From assembly GCF_030362935.1 (NCBI RefSeq), contig NZ_JAUCDY010000003.1, positions 124,001 through 188,000 of the forward strand: 64,000 nucleotides of DNA, given 5' to 3'. Source of the stretch: Thiopseudomonas acetoxidans. GTDB lineage: Bacteria; Pseudomonadota; Gammaproteobacteria; Pseudomonadales; Pseudomonadaceae. The position numbers were made by a program, and so were the translations under genes. Below the pieces are notes generated by a model that saw nothing but the letters and a program-made list of their open reading frames with translations, ran no database searches and was not told the origin of the DNA. Shown here in pieces: positions 42,632-52,329 of the stretch (positions are counted from its first letter, which is position 1; every line of letters begins with the position of its first letter).

Positions 42632-45142
42632 ACATCATCCAGCCGCAAGAAAACCGGCGAGGTCGGTAGCTGGTGGCAACCGGCCACAGGTCAGGTGAAA
42701 CAAACAGTCAAAACACAAGGCGAAACGCTTCAGCAAAGCGGTAGTCAGCTGGCTTCATTGACCGGAAATATCAGTCTGCAAGCGGGTGAAACTTACCAAC
42801 AAACCGCCAGTAATGTGCTGGCCCTTGAGGGTGATATCCATATTCAGGGCAAGCAGGTGAATATTGAGGCTGGCTATGATCAGCTCAGTCACTCAGAAAC
42901 ACGCAGCGCCAATCGCACTGCAGTCGGTGGCACCGTCAGTATTCCGGTAGTGAATGCCATTCAGGGCATGCAGCAGGTCAACAAAGCACGTGAACGCACT
43001 GATGACCCGCGTATGCAAGCACTGGCCGCAGCCACATTGGCCATGCAGGGCAAAGCCGCCTATGACAGCGCTCAGGCATTGTATAACGGCAATGTCGGCG
43101 GGATTAAAATCAGCCTTAACCTGAGCAATAACAACAGCAAAAGCCACAGCCCACAGCAGGGGCAAAATGTATCCGCAAGCAGCGTGATAGCTGGAGGTGA
43201 TATTCACGTTCAGGCCACCGGCGCACAGGATAGCGATCTGAATATCATTGGTAGTCGCCTGTCCGCCGAGCAGGACATCAAGCTGGCTGCTGAACGTCAC
43301 ATTCTCCTGCGTGCGGCAGAAAATACCGCCACACAAAGCAGTAAAGAAAGTGGCGGAGGCTGGAGTGTGGGCGTCGGGTTTGGCTTGGGTGGTTCGCAAA
43401 ACGGCTTCACGCTGGAACTGGCGGCCAACCAGTTCCGTGGCACGTCAGATGGCAACGATAGTCTGTGGAGTAACACCCAAGTTGAAGCGGGTCGGGAGGT
43501 GCATCTGGAATCCGGTGCCGATACCCGCTTGCAGGGCGCAGTGGTCACGGGTGAACAGGTCACCGCAGAGGTTGGCGGCAATTTGTTGCTGGAAAGTTTA
43601 CAGGATCGCAGCACCTACCAGTCCAAACACAGCAGCTCCAGTGCGGGTGTCAGCCTGTGCATTCCACCGTTTTGTGCCGGTACCAGCACCGCCAGTGCCA
43701 GCCAAAGTAGCAGCAAAGCCCGGGGTGATTACGCCAGCGTCAACCAGCAAACCGGTATTCAGGCAGGCGACGGCGGTTTTCAGCTCAAGGTCAACGGTCG
43801 TACCGACCTGACCGGTGCCGTGATTGCCAGCAGTGAGCAGGCGGTACAGGACGGGCTTAACCGACTGGAAACCGGAACTTTGGTGGTGCGGGATATTGAG
43901 AATTACAGCAAGCACAAAGCCAGTTCATCCGGACTGGTGGCCAGTGTTGGCTTTGGTATTGGTCAAGAAAATAAGGCAGCCGCCACAACGGATCAGGACA
44001 ACAGCTATAGGCCTGACCTGACGGGCTCGGCAGTCAGCAAGATTTCGGGGAGCGATAGCGGTGTAACCCGCTCTGGCATCAGTCAGGCTGAAATCGTCAT
44101 TACGGATTGGCAAGCGCAACAGGAATTGACAGGCCAGACGGCCACTGCTTTGCTGGACAAACTCAATGATGCAGTACGTTCCGGTGATGGCTCGGGTGGC
44201 ATTGATAAAAATTGGGACGGCAAACAACTTGAGCGGGTGGTACAGGCTAATGCGGAGATTATGACGGCCTTTAGCCAACAGGCCAGCCATGCGGTCAATG
44301 CCTATGTTCATAGCAAGCGGGAAGAACTGCTGGAACAGAAGCGAAATGAAGGTGACCCGAATGTGCAGGAGAGTATTCAGGGACAGATCAATGCACTCAA
44401 CACTCAGGAACGGGTAATGAAAACAGTGATTGGCGCTTTGACAGGTCAACTGGATACCACCGTTGCTCATGCGGTATTGCAAGAAGCGGCGGATCAGATG
44501 CGTCAGTACAGCATCGAAAGCTCCAGTCGTTTTGCTGGGGTAATTGTTGGCGAAGATGAAAATGGCAACCCTTTGATTTTGAGCAACATCTCTGGTGACA
44601 GCGCCGGTGTGCGTGGTGATGGCATCAAGCTGGGCGGTGTGCGGGTGGATCTGGATCTGATTTGCGGTGCTAATAATCAGCGCTGTGCGACACTCAAGGA
44701 TGAAAATGACCAAGATATTTTGGACAGTCGCGGTATTCCTGTGCTGGAACTGGAAAACGGCATGGTTAGCTATGACGTAAAAAAAGCAAAAATGCCTTTT
44801 GATGATTTCTTATTAACCAAAGACGGCAAGAAAATGAGCGGCCTGACCGGAGGCGTACAGGGGCTTGAAGGGACCATGGCAGGCAAACCCTATGCGCCAA
44901 ACAGCTTTTGGGATTATATGGTGGAAAGCTTTGCGGGTACCCACGATACCATTGGTGGTGACATTACTGGGTTGTATGACGAACAAGGGAATACCACTCG
45001 AAGGCTCAGTGATGCACAAAATACGGGATATAACATCTGGAGTGTTATTGCGATTGCTCCATCTGCTCCTTTTGCGTTATCAGAAGCACTTCCATCTGAA
45101 GCTTGGCAGGTTTTGGAGCTTTTGCTGAAGGGGCAACAATAA
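42632..45142 (+). pseudogene. Orphan exoprotein 3' segment, module 3 (silent 2.5-kb copy)
   Basis: About 835 in-frame codons corresponding to the last 2511 bp of the exoprotein gene, including FHA-2 repeats and tip, but no signal peptide or TPS domain. The open frame extends back to an ATG at 42581 that lies inside lipoprotein 2 in another frame and is not a credible start. The early part is almost identical to the parent (single changes such as Thr to Pro in the SHSPQQGQN segment); the tip carries clustered differences. It is most likely a donor cassette or recent duplication rather than an expressed exoprotein. Confidence 0.8.
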
Positions 45143-45498
45143 TGAAGGTTGTAATATTTGCTCTTTGTCTAATCGTGAGTTTGAGCGGCTGCGTGGTCGG
45201 ATTTGGCGTGGCTTCTGAACCCGGCCCTCCAGAAATAGAATACTGGATAAAGCCAGACACCAGTGCTGAACAAAGGGTGCAGGATTCCAAAGAGTGTGGT
45301 GGCTCGCCACTGGGTGCAAACTTTAGTCGCAAACAGCTAGAAGCCGAGGGGCAACCCGGTGAGCATATTTTTCTGGGTCCACTGTCCAGACTGCATGATA
45401 AATGGGAAAGATGTATGTTGAGCAAAGGCTATCGATACACTGGGCAGTGTTTGGATAATTCTGTTTCACGTAGTAGCCCAGCTTGCGGTGCGCCCTAG
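45142..45498 (+). CDS. Cysteine-rich lipoprotein 3
   Basis: A 118-residue lipoprotein, lipobox SLSGC, with ATG 45142 sharing its A with the stop of module 3 (TAATG). It carries KPDTSAEQRVQDSKECGG, LHDKWERCMLSKGYRYTGQC and SSPACGAP, with the four conserved extra cysteines. It is closest to lipoprotein 4 in the C-terminal half. The same overlap geometry as lipoproteins 1, 2 and 4 argues that tip and lipoprotein are a functional pair. Confidence 0.75.
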   Translation: MKVVIFALCLIVSLSGCVVGFGVASEPGPPEIEYWIKPDTSAEQRVQDSKECGGSPLGANFSRKQLEAEGQPGEHIFLGPLSRLHDKWERCMLSKGYRYTGQCLDNSVSRSSPACGAP

Positions 45499-45835
45499 AT
45501 GAACAAAGTAAAAATAAGCGGTCTGACGCGGAGGCGTACAGGGGCTGGAAGGCACCATGGCTGGCAAACTCTATGCGCCAAACAGCTTTTGGGATTACAT
45601 GGTGGAAAGCTTTGCGGGTACTCACGATACCATTGGTGGTGACATTACCGGGCTGTATGACGAACAAGGGAACACCACAAGAGGACGATCTGAAAAAATT
45701 AAGTTGATATATGAAGCTTGGAGTGCCATAGCTATTTTACCATCCGCTCCATCCGCTCCATTCGCTTTGTCAGAAGCTCTGCCCTCAGAGGCATGGCAAG
45801 TACTGAATATTTTGATAAAAGGTGATGTTAATTGA
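45499..45835 (+). pseudogene. Orphan tip fragment, module 4, frameshifted
   Basis: Directly after the lipoprotein 3 stop comes ATG AAC AAA, and from KISGLT the sequence matches the last about 110 residues of the tip. One extra base near 45528 (CTGACGCGGAGG versus CTGACCGGAGG in module 3) shifts the frame, so tip coding resumes only in another frame (GTMAGKLYAPNSFWDYMVES onward) to the stop at 45835. A short SAP duplication (LPSAPSAPFALS) is unique to this copy. It cannot produce a normal tip unless the frame is restored. Confidence 0.7.
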
Positions 45836-46206
45836 AGTCCAAGATATTGATTTTTTTCATACCATTTGTTTTTTCTGGTTGTGGTATCGGTGGTTATTGG
45901 ATGAACGGGAATCCGTTTGTATCTGAACCAGGCCCCCCAGCAATAGAATACTGGATAAAGCCAGACACCAGTGCTGAGCAAAGGGTGCAGGATTCCAAAG
46001 AGTGTGGTGGCTCAACACTTGGTGCAAACTTCAGTGATAAACAGATGGAGGCTGAGCGGCAATCTGGTGAGAGAGGATATTTTGCTCCCCTTGCTAGGCT
46101 GCATGACAAGTGGGAGAGATGTATGTTGAGAAAAGGCTATCAGTATACTGGACAGTGTTTAGACAATTCTGTTTCACGTAGTAGTCCAGCCTGTGGTGCG
46201 CCCTAG
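45832..46206 (+). CDS. Cysteine-rich lipoprotein 4
   Basis: A 124-residue lipoprotein starting at TTG 45832, overlapping the tip stop by 4 bases (TTGA). Lipobox VFSGC; then a longer linker (GIGGYWMNGNPFVSEPGPP) than in the paralogues. KPDTSAEQRVQDSKECGG, HDKWERCMLRKGYQYTGQC and SSPACGAP are conserved with all extra cysteines. The gene looks intact although its tip partner is frameshifted, which suggests that selection holds on to the lipoprotein or that the damage is recent. Confidence 0.72.
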   Translation: MKSKILIFFIPFVFSGCGIGGYWMNGNPFVSEPGPPAIEYWIKPDTSAEQRVQDSKECGGSTLGANFSDKQMEAERQSGERGYFAPLARLHDKWERCMLRKGYQYTGQCLDNSVSRSSPACGAP

Positions 46207-46214
46207 ATGAAAAA

Positions 46215-46397
46215 ATGAGAGTGAGCGACTTGACCGAGGGCGTTCAAGAGCTTGAAAGCATCGTGGCAGGCAAACCCTATGCGCCAAACAGCTTTTGGGA
46301 TTACATGGTGGAAAGCTTTGCCGGTACTCACGACACTATCGGTGGTGGAATTACTGGATTGTATGACGAGCAGGGAAATACCACTCGTGGACTTAGT
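46215..46397 (+). pseudogene. Orphan tip fragment, module 5, interrupted
   Basis: ATG 46215 opens a frame MRVSDLTEGVQELESIVAGK that matches the tip to DEQGNTTRGLS, then stops matching at about 46397, where an inverted piece of a lipoprotein gene is joined. About 60 codons of tip remain and the usual hydrophobic end is lost. Confidence 0.7.
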
Positions 46398-46501
46398 GTA
46401 CATCTCTCCCATTTATGATGCAGCCTGGCAAGAGGAGCAGAATATCCTTTTTCACCAGGTTCTCGCTCAGTTTCTATTTGTTGCTCATTAAAACTTGAAC
46501 C
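46398..46501 (-). pseudogene. Inverted lipoprotein 5 fragment
   Basis: Read on the minus strand from 46501 to 46398, this encodes LGSSFNEQQIETEREPGEKG followed by YSAPLARLHHKWERC, the central part of the tip-linked lipoproteins (closest to lipoprotein 2). All intact paralogues are on the plus strand, so this segment has been inverted relative to its tip. Both ends are breakpoints: module 5 tip on one side, truncated IS110 transposase on the other. Confidence 0.75.
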
Positions 46502-47364
46502 CAGTGAATACATGGCTAAAAGCACAGACAAAGGCTGAGCCTGATGAGATTACCGTGTTGATGGAGGCAACCGGTATCTACCATGAAAATCTTGCTTATT
46601 ATCTTTTTGAGCACGGTTATCAGGTCTGTGTTGTTAACCCGGCCCGAACCAAAGAATTTGCATCCAGTCTGGGCAATACTCACAAGACAGATGCCAAAGA
46701 CAGCCAGATATTAGCTCTCTATTGCCACAGAATTCATCCTGAACTTTGGCAGCCGGAACGCCCGGAAATTCGTGAGCTAAAAGCACTTCTGGCACGTTTA
46801 GAGGCATTGGAGACAGACTTAAACCGCGAGACTAATCGCTTGGAGAAGGCCGAGTTTAACTGTTCGTCAGAGCGTGTCATTGAGTCATTAAACCTGATGA
46901 TCGAACAGCTAAAAGCGGAGAAAAAGCGGCTTGAAGATGATATAGACAACCACATTGGCCGCTACCCACAGTTGAGAAAAGATCGTCAGTTAATGGAAAG
47001 CATCCCGGGCGTAGTGCCGATAATCTCTCGCTTAATGCTCAGCATTTTGCACAGTCGTTCATTCAGAACAGCGGGGCAAGTTGCTGCATTTTTAGGGTTA
47101 GTACCCCGAATACAGCAGTCTGGGCAATGGAAAGGCCGTAGCCGTCTAAGTAAACAAGGGCCCGCTAATGTCAGAGCAAAGCTGTATATGGCCGCAGTTG
47201 TTTGTTTGAAATATAACCCGGATATCCAGGCGCAATGCCAGCGCCTTATGGAAAACGGCAAAAGCAAAATGCAGGCTTTAGGAGCCGGAATGCGTAAGTT
47301 GGTACAGATTTGTTTTGGCGTTGTAAAACATCAAAGCGAATACCGCCCGCAAGTGGTTAGCTAA
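46495..47364 (+). mobile_element. IS110-family transposase, 5'-truncated
   Basis: About 289 residues. The N-terminal part has MEATGIYHENLAYYLF and HKTDAKDSQ (conserved Glu and Asp of the RuvC-like DEDD site), a coiled-coil linker (about 85-155) and the C-terminal Transposase_20 region ESIPGVVPIISRLML...FLGLVPRIQQSG...GPANVRAKLYMAA. The usual start, with the first catalytic Asp (GIDVSK-type), is missing, replaced by the inverted lipoprotein fragment. The TTG start is therefore artificial and the element should be inactive. IS110 elements encode their guide (bridge) RNA in a non-coding end; the left end is gone here. The right end is not defined. Confidence 0.82.
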
Positions 47365-47686
47365 CCCTTTACGGACGGTTCGGAGAGATGGTATCTACAG
47401 GAGCAGCTAAGCCCGGCAGGGTTCTCATCGCGCATAAGATGCGCTCCCTCAATCCCACAATCCCACAATCCCTCAATCCCACAGTAAAGCAAAGCGCTTT
47501 GCACGCAGCCGATTGCTTGGCACAGCTCTTGTAGGAGCTTACATTTTCCAAGTTCCCCGACATTTTTTGCAGCTGGCCAGATTTTTCTACACCCTTAAAT
47601 GCTAAGAGCCTAAATACCAAGTGCCCATAGCCTTCTTATCCTGTTGTCTGTCGCCCATAAATAAAATAGGCAACCTCGCCATCACT
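47365..47686. repeat. Spacer after IS110 with REP-like unit and short repeats
   Basis: A minus-oriented REP at 47427-47448 with the same core as elsewhere is followed by imperfect repeats of CAATCCCA (47450-47482) and a degenerate REP arm near 47529-47539. No gene is seen in the remaining bases up to the wzz stop. Confidence 0.6.
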
Positions 47687-48778
47687 CTATAAAGCGTTTT
47701 TGCGCTTGCGGATCGCGCTACGAATTAGCGCTGCAAACACACCTAACATGCCACCTAGCACAATGCCGATGGCGACGATTAGCTTTTTGTTAGGCTTGAT
47801 TGGAGTGGCAGGTACTTCGGCTGCTTCATCAATGGTTACCACGGAAACATTTGTGTCATCCAGTTTATAAGCGCGCAACAGTTCTAACTGTGTATTGAGC
47901 TCACGAAAACCAGCAATAAACGGCTCATCACTGGTGCGTTTTTGCAGCACATCCAACTGGGCACGTAAGGTTTTTGCGCCACGAGTGTAGATCAAATCAT
48001 TATCGATGTAGCGGTTACCGCCCAACGAGGCTTTGTTTTCTAAGCCGATAGACTCAGCGATATAGAGAGCTTCTTTCAGTAAGTTGACTTGATCTTCACG
48101 TTCTCTTTTTGCTATAGCAAGAAGTGAATTGGTTTTAACAGTCAAAGCATCAATATGCACCCTTTGCTCTGCTTCAATATTATTTTCTATTTCGAGCTTA
48201 GCCGCGGTAATCGCACGTGCAATATATTGCTTAACCCAGTCAGCTGCTTCAGTAGGGTTGTCTAACTCTGCGCTAACCAAGTACAAGTTTGGGTTAGTTT
48301 TAGCATCCCCCTGCTTAACACTAAGTATTCTATTAAAGGTTTTAAGTAAGCTTTCACGGCTATTTTTTTGTTGCTCAGCGCTGAGTGATGGCAAATACAC
48401 TTCTTCAAAAAAAGCATTACGCAACTGTGAAGAGTTAAGGTTTGTTTTGAAAATGCTATAAACTTCATTTGCAGTCAGCTCTTTCACCCCAGTATTACGA
48501 AAAGCTTCCATGCGTCCCTCGTTATAACCTTGAATCGCATAAGCCGGCGGAGGTACTAATGTCGCTTGCGTCTGATAAATTGGTGTTGCTGCAAGCGCAT
48601 AGAACAGCGCCAGCCCAGTGACCACGGCGGTGATAATAACGATAAGAATTTTTTCTTGCCAGATCGACTGAAACAGCTCAAAAAGATCAATTTCATCTGC
48701 ATCTGGAGCAGTATTATTAGGCATGTGCGGCACGGGGATATTTGAACTCACATCGGCTCCTTGTTTGTTTTTCTGCAT
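47687..48778 (-). CDS. Wzz/chain-length determinant-type polysaccharide co-polymerase
   Basis: A protein of about 363 residues with an N-terminal transmembrane segment (ILIVIITAVVTGLALFYAL), a large periplasmic alpha-helical domain and a C-terminal transmembrane segment (KLIVAIGIVLGGMLGVFAAL) preceded by the PxxP-like PATPIKPNKK. This is the Wzz fold that sets O-antigen or exopolysaccharide chain length. The start is unsure: ATG 48778 (MQKNKQG) is used, the frame is open to 48859 and ATG 48724 is also possible; none has a strong ribosome-binding site. No glycan biosynthesis gene is adjacent, so it is isolated here. Confidence 0.8.
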   Translation of the reverse strand: MQKNKQGADVSSNIPVPHMPNNTAPDADEIDLFELFQSIWQEKILIVIITAVVTGLALFYALAATPIYQTQATLVPPPAYAIQGYNEGRMEAFRNTGVKELTANEVYSIFKTNLNSSQLRNAFFEEVYLPSLSAEQQKNSRESLLKTFNRILSVKQGDAKTNPNLYLVSAELDNPTEAADWVKQYIARAITAAKLEIENNIEAEQRVHIDALTVKTNSLLAIAKREREDQVNLLKEALYIAESIGLENKASLGGNRYIDNDLIYTRGAKTLRAQLDVLQKRTSDEPFIAGFRELNTQLELLRAYKLDDTNVSVVTIDEAAEVPATPIKPNKKLIVAIGIVLGGMLGVFAALIRSAIRKRKNAL

Positions 48779-48982
48779 TTCTGGACGTGCTGGCCTCGCC
48801 CAAACGGATACGTCCTTGATCACCAAAATGTGAACGGGTCGTATATTAAGCGCTAGCAATATATTTTGCTAGTTTAAGGATGGCTTCATGTCGAGCTACA
48901 GTCATTTGTGGTGCATGAGGAAAAAAGAAAGTGGCGTATCCTGTTGGGCGTAACCATAGCGAAACACTGTGGAAAACTGCTG

Positions 48983-49162
48983 CTAAACTGCAATCACACC
49001 CGTAAAAAACAAAATTGCTGCGACGCAGAACATCGCGACAAAGCCCACGGGGATGCCCATCAGGTGCCTTAAGATAGGCCCCATGCTAGCTAAGGTGTGG
49101 GCGGTGTAAGCCCAGCCGCCAATAAACGCTAAAACGATTAAAAGCACTGCAATAATGGTCAA
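48983..49162 (-). CDS. Small two-span membrane protein
   Basis: A 59-residue protein with two hydrophobic helices: IIAVLLIVLAFIGGWAYTA and GIPVGFVAMFCVAAILFFTG, separated by a short loop with Arg-His. The start is decided by AAGGAG located 6-7 bases before TTG 49162; upstream in-frame ATGs at 49189 and 49261 lack such a site. No family name is recognised. It is flanked by the wzz-like gene and divergent gor. Confidence 0.65.
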   Translation of the reverse strand: MTIIAVLLIVLAFIGGWAYTAHTLASMGPILRHLMGIPVGFVAMFCVAAILFFTGVIAV

Positions 49163-49451
49163 TGTAATACTCCTTTGTATGTTTGCCATTGTCGTCTGTT
49201 TGGGGCTGCAAGTGCATGGTTGAGCCAGTTTAGCCCACACTATAACCGTGCACTTTTTCATCTTATAAGCAAATAGCTTTAGCGGACTTGATAGTTATCT
49301 GTTTTTAAAAACAAAGCTTGGCTAACAACCGTTACGTTACGTCATTAAACCTTAATAAACGGAACTTATACACTTACAGGTGAATCGCTACGAGAGCGAC
49401 GTTTTTGTTATACTTTTCATTAAACTTAAGCAAAAATTTCTGGAGTAGGGC

Positions 49452-50807
49452 ATGAGCTACGATTTTGATCTATTTGTCATCGGGGCAGGTTCTGGTGGGG
49501 TGCGGGCATCGCGATTTGCAGCGGGCTTTGGTGCCAAAGTAGCCGTAGCAGAAAGCCGCTATCTTGGCGGTACCTGTGTCAATGTGGGTTGCGTGCCAAA
49601 AAAACTCATGTCCTATGCGGCCCAATACTCAGATGAGTTTGCGCTCAGTGAAAGCTTTGGTTGGGACGCGCAGGTGAATGGTTTTAACTGGCAGACGCTG
49701 ATTACGCACAAGAATAGAGAAATAGGGCGTCTAAATGATATCTACGGCAATCTGCTCAAAAACAGTGGCGTGACGTTGCTGGAAGGTCACGCGAAAATTG
49801 TTGATGCACATACGGTTGAGGTGAATGGCGAGCAGCATAGCGCAGCATATATTTTATTAGCTACCGGCGGCTGGCCGCAAGTGCCTGATATCCCTGGCAA
49901 AGAGTATATTACCGACTCCAACCAAGTGTTTTACTTGCCAGAACAGCCTAAGCGCGTATTGGTCGTGGGCGGCGGTTATATTGCACTGGAGTTTGCTTCA
50001 ATTTTTAATGGTTTGGGCAGCCAAGCTTATTTATCCTACCGCGGCGATTTATTTATGCGCGGCTTTGATCTGGATATTCGTGAGCATGTGCGTGACATTA
50101 TGCAAGAAAAGGGCGTTGAGCTGATGTTCAACACCCAAGTTGAGCGTATTGAAAAAGGTCAAAACAGCGTACTCACTGCTTTTTTCCAAGATGGCAGCAC
50201 TTTGGAAGTGGATTGCATTTTCTACGCAACAGGCCGTCGTCCTATGCTGGATGATTTAGGGTTAGAAAATGTCAATGTGCAGTTAGATAAAGCCGGTTTG
50301 GTGGTGGTTAACGAGCATTATGAAACCAGCGAGCCGAGTGTTTTGGCCGTTGGCGATCTGATCGAAGGACCACAATTAACCCCTGTTGCGCTGGCTGAAG
50401 GAATGGCCGTGGCGCGTCGTTTATTTAAACCTGAAGAGTACCGTCCGGTTGATTACCGTGATATTCCAACGGCGGTGTTTACCTTGCCTAATATAGCCAC
50501 CGTGGGTTTATCGGAAGAGCAAGCCACTGCTGAAGGCTACAAAATAAGCGTATTTACCAGCAAATTCCGCCCAATGAAACTGAGCTTTTCACAGCAAACA
50601 GAACGTATTTTTATGAAGCTGATTGTTGATAAGTCAACCGACAAAGTTTTAGGTTGCCATATGGTTGGCCCAGATGCAGGTGAGTTGATTCAAGGTTTGG
50701 CAGTAGCGATTAAGGCGGGAGCTACTAAAGCTGTGTTTGATCAAACAATAGGGATTCACCCAACTGCGGCGGAAGAGTTTGTCACCATGCGCACCCCAAC
50801 ACGTTAG
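49452..50807 (+). CDS. gor: Glutathione-disulfide reductase
   Basis: A 451-residue FAD flavoprotein, the size of E. coli Gor (450). The FAD site is [16 protein letters not shown], the redox pair is Cys42 and Cys47 in [13 protein letters not shown] (same numbering as E. coli), and the NADPH site [17 protein letters not shown] is followed by [12 protein letters not shown], whose two arginines fit the 2'-phosphate contacts of NADPH enzymes. The C-terminus has the catalytic [18 protein letters not shown]. It reduces GSSG with NADPH in the cytoplasm. GGAG lies 10 bases before the ATG. Confidence 0.96.
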   Translation: MSYDFDLFVIGAGSGGVRASRFAAGFGAKVAVAESRYLGGTCVNVGCVPKKLMSYAAQYSDEFALSESFGWDAQVNGFNWQTLITHKNREIGRLNDIYGNLLKNSGVTLLEGHAKIVDAHTVEVNGEQHSAAYILLATGGWPQVPDIPGKEYITDSNQVFYLPEQPKRVLVVGGGYIALEFASIFNGLGSQAYLSYRGDLFMRGFDLDIREHVRDIMQEKGVELMFNTQVERIEKGQNSVLTAFFQDGSTLEVDCIFYATGRRPMLDDLGLENVNVQLDKAGLVVVNEHYETSEPSVLAVGDLIEGPQLTPVALAEGMAVARRLFKPEEYRPVDYRDIPTAVFTLPNIATVGLSEEQATAEGYKISVFTSKFRPMKLSFSQQTERIFMKLIVDKSTDKVLGCHMVGPDAGELIQGLAVAIKAGATKAVFDQTIGIHPTAAEEFVTMRTPTR

Positions 50808-50850
50808 TTGGGGCCGCATAGCGCATTATTAGTGCTAGCTAGTAGGTATC

Positions 50851-51369
50851 TTAGTGGTGCAGATGCTCAGCGCCAGTGCCGGCGTTCATGCCTTTCACTT
50901 GCACCTCAAGCTCCACGCTTCCAGCTTGCTCAAAATCAAGGCGAATAGGGAAGTGTTCGCCTTCTTTTAACGGCTGTTTTAAGCCAATGAGCATCACGTG
51001 ATAGCTGCCGGGCTTAAGCTCTAAAGTACCGTTGGCGGGCACATCAATAAACTCGACCTCAACCATTTTCATCAAGCCGTCTTGGTGAATGTGGTTGTGC
51101 AGCTCTGTTTTTTCCGCTACGGGTGAATAGGCGCTCATTAAACGATCGGCACGACCTTGATTATAAATGTTGACGAACGTTGCGCCTGTATGAGCCGTGG
51201 GCGGCAATGCCCGCGACCAGGGTTGTTCAATACCTATGCTTGCAACTGTAGCAACATACTGACCTTTGATAGCTTCCGCTGCATGTACCGTGGACTCCGC
51301 AGCGTACGTGAACGGACTAAAACCAATGATGACTGCTAGTAAACTGTTTTTAAAAAATGTACTACGCAT
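50851..51369 (-). CDS. PCu(A)C-type periplasmic copper chaperone
   Basis: A 172-residue secreted protein with a signal peptide of about 23 residues (ending TYAA). Copper ligands of the H-M-x(n)-M-x(n)-H-x-M type are visible in LHNHIHQDGLMKMVEV and PGSYHVMLIGL; a C-terminal EHLHH adds histidines. PCu(A)C proteins deliver Cu(I) to the CuA site of cytochrome oxidase. ATG 51369 is chosen because AAAGGAA precedes it and the signal peptide starts there; the upstream open frame is not supported. No Sco gene is adjacent. Confidence 0.87.
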   Translation of the reverse strand: MRSTFFKNSLLAVIIGFSPFTYAAESTVHAAEAIKGQYVATVASIGIEQPWSRALPPTAHTGATFVNIYNQGRADRLMSAYSPVAEKTELHNHIHQDGLMKMVEVEFIDVPANGTLELKPGSYHVMLIGLKQPLKEGEHFPIRLDFEQAGSVELEVQVKGMNAGTGAEHLHH

Positions 51370-51567
51370 ATGTGTTTCCTTTGTAAGTTGAGTATTAGGG
51401 CAGCGAGAGAATACCAAAACGCTGCTGGAGCAAGGATGCGGTGTATTGCAGCAGCCGTTCTATTGAGCTAACAGCCATTGTTGAGTCAGATAGGGCTTAT
51501 CTACAAAGGCTGTTCTGAGCTCAATATGCTTTATAGCTAATTTAACATAATATTTATTATAGCTCAT

Positions 51568-52329
51568 TTATGCATTATCTGAATCAGAACCCTGTGGCTC
51601 TAGCAAATCGTCAAAGTCTGTTTTAAGGTTGGTTTCCATCGACTCAAGCTCTGCCAACAAGCTACTAAAACTCAACTCACGCAGTGGCGTGCTTTCACTA
51701 TCGTCATGCTGTGTTGATTCACTGTCCTCAGCGCTCACGCTTTTATCCACTGTCTCAAGTAAATTTTCTTGTAGCTTGTCAAACGCTGTGCTCAGATCAC
51801 GAACTTCTTTTAGTGGCGGCAGCTGGTCTAAACTGGATAAATTAAAATAATCTAAGAAGGCTTTAGTAGTTGCCAACATAGCCGGCTTGCCGGGAACATC
51901 TTTATAACCAACCACTTTAATCCAGTCTCGTTCTTGCAGCGTTTTTATTATCTGACTGCCCACAGCCACACCACGCACATCTTCAATTTCGCCACGCGTG
52001 ACTGGTTGCTTATAAGCAATCAAGGCCAAGGTTTCCAGCAAGGCTCTTGAATAACGTTGCGGGCGTTCTTCCCAGAGCCGGCCTATATAGTGGGCAAACT
52101 CTTGACGGATTTGGATGCGATAACCACTGGCAAGCTCTTTCAGCTCCAGTGCGCTGCCTTGCAAATTGTCTGCTAACTTTCGTAAACCTTGCTGAATAGT
52201 TGCTGCATTTAGCTGTTCTGCAGCAAATAGCTCTACCAGCAAGCTCATATTGAGCGGTTTGCCATGAGCCAGTAATACGGCTTGTAAGATAGTGGCGAGC
52301 TGGTCAGAGTGCTTTGCTACTGTGGTCAT
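51568..52329 (-). CDS. scpB: Segregation and condensation protein ScpB
   Basis: A 253-residue protein with the paired winged-helix layout of ScpB: SGYRIQIRQEFAHYIGRLWE, RYSRALLETLALIAYKQPVTRGEIEDVRGV and LATTKAFLDYFNL. The C-terminal about 80 residues are acidic and Ser/Glu-rich, likely disordered. With ScpA it forms the kleisin complex of SMC/MksB condensin in chromosome segregation. It overlaps the scpA stop by 4 bases, so they are co-translated. Confidence 0.94.
   Translation of the reverse strand: MTTVAKHSDQLATILQAVLLAHGKPLNMSLLVELFAAEQLNAATIQQGLRKLADNLQGSALELKELASGYRIQIRQEFAHYIGRLWEERPQRYSRALLETLALIAYKQPVTRGEIEDVRGVAVGSQIIKTLQERDWIKVVGYKDVPGKPAMLATTKAFLDYFNLSSLDQLPPLKEVRDLSTAFDKLQENLLETVDKSVSAEDSESTQHDDSESTPLRELSFSSLLAELESMETNLKTDFDDLLEPQGSDSDNA

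Noticed and set aside
43925..44713. A 262-codon minus-strand frame in module 3, and its relative at 41114-41830
   Set aside because: Shadow of the tip coding sequence; both arise from the same duplicated plus-strand DNA.
47687..48859. An O-antigen or exopolysaccharide cluster around the wzz-like gene
   Set aside because: No glycosyltransferase, Wzx, Wzy or sugar-nucleotide gene is found on either side; the gene stands alone.
50794..50813. Hairpin at the gor stop codon as a terminator
   Set aside because: The 7-bp stem includes the end of the coding region and no T-run follows it.
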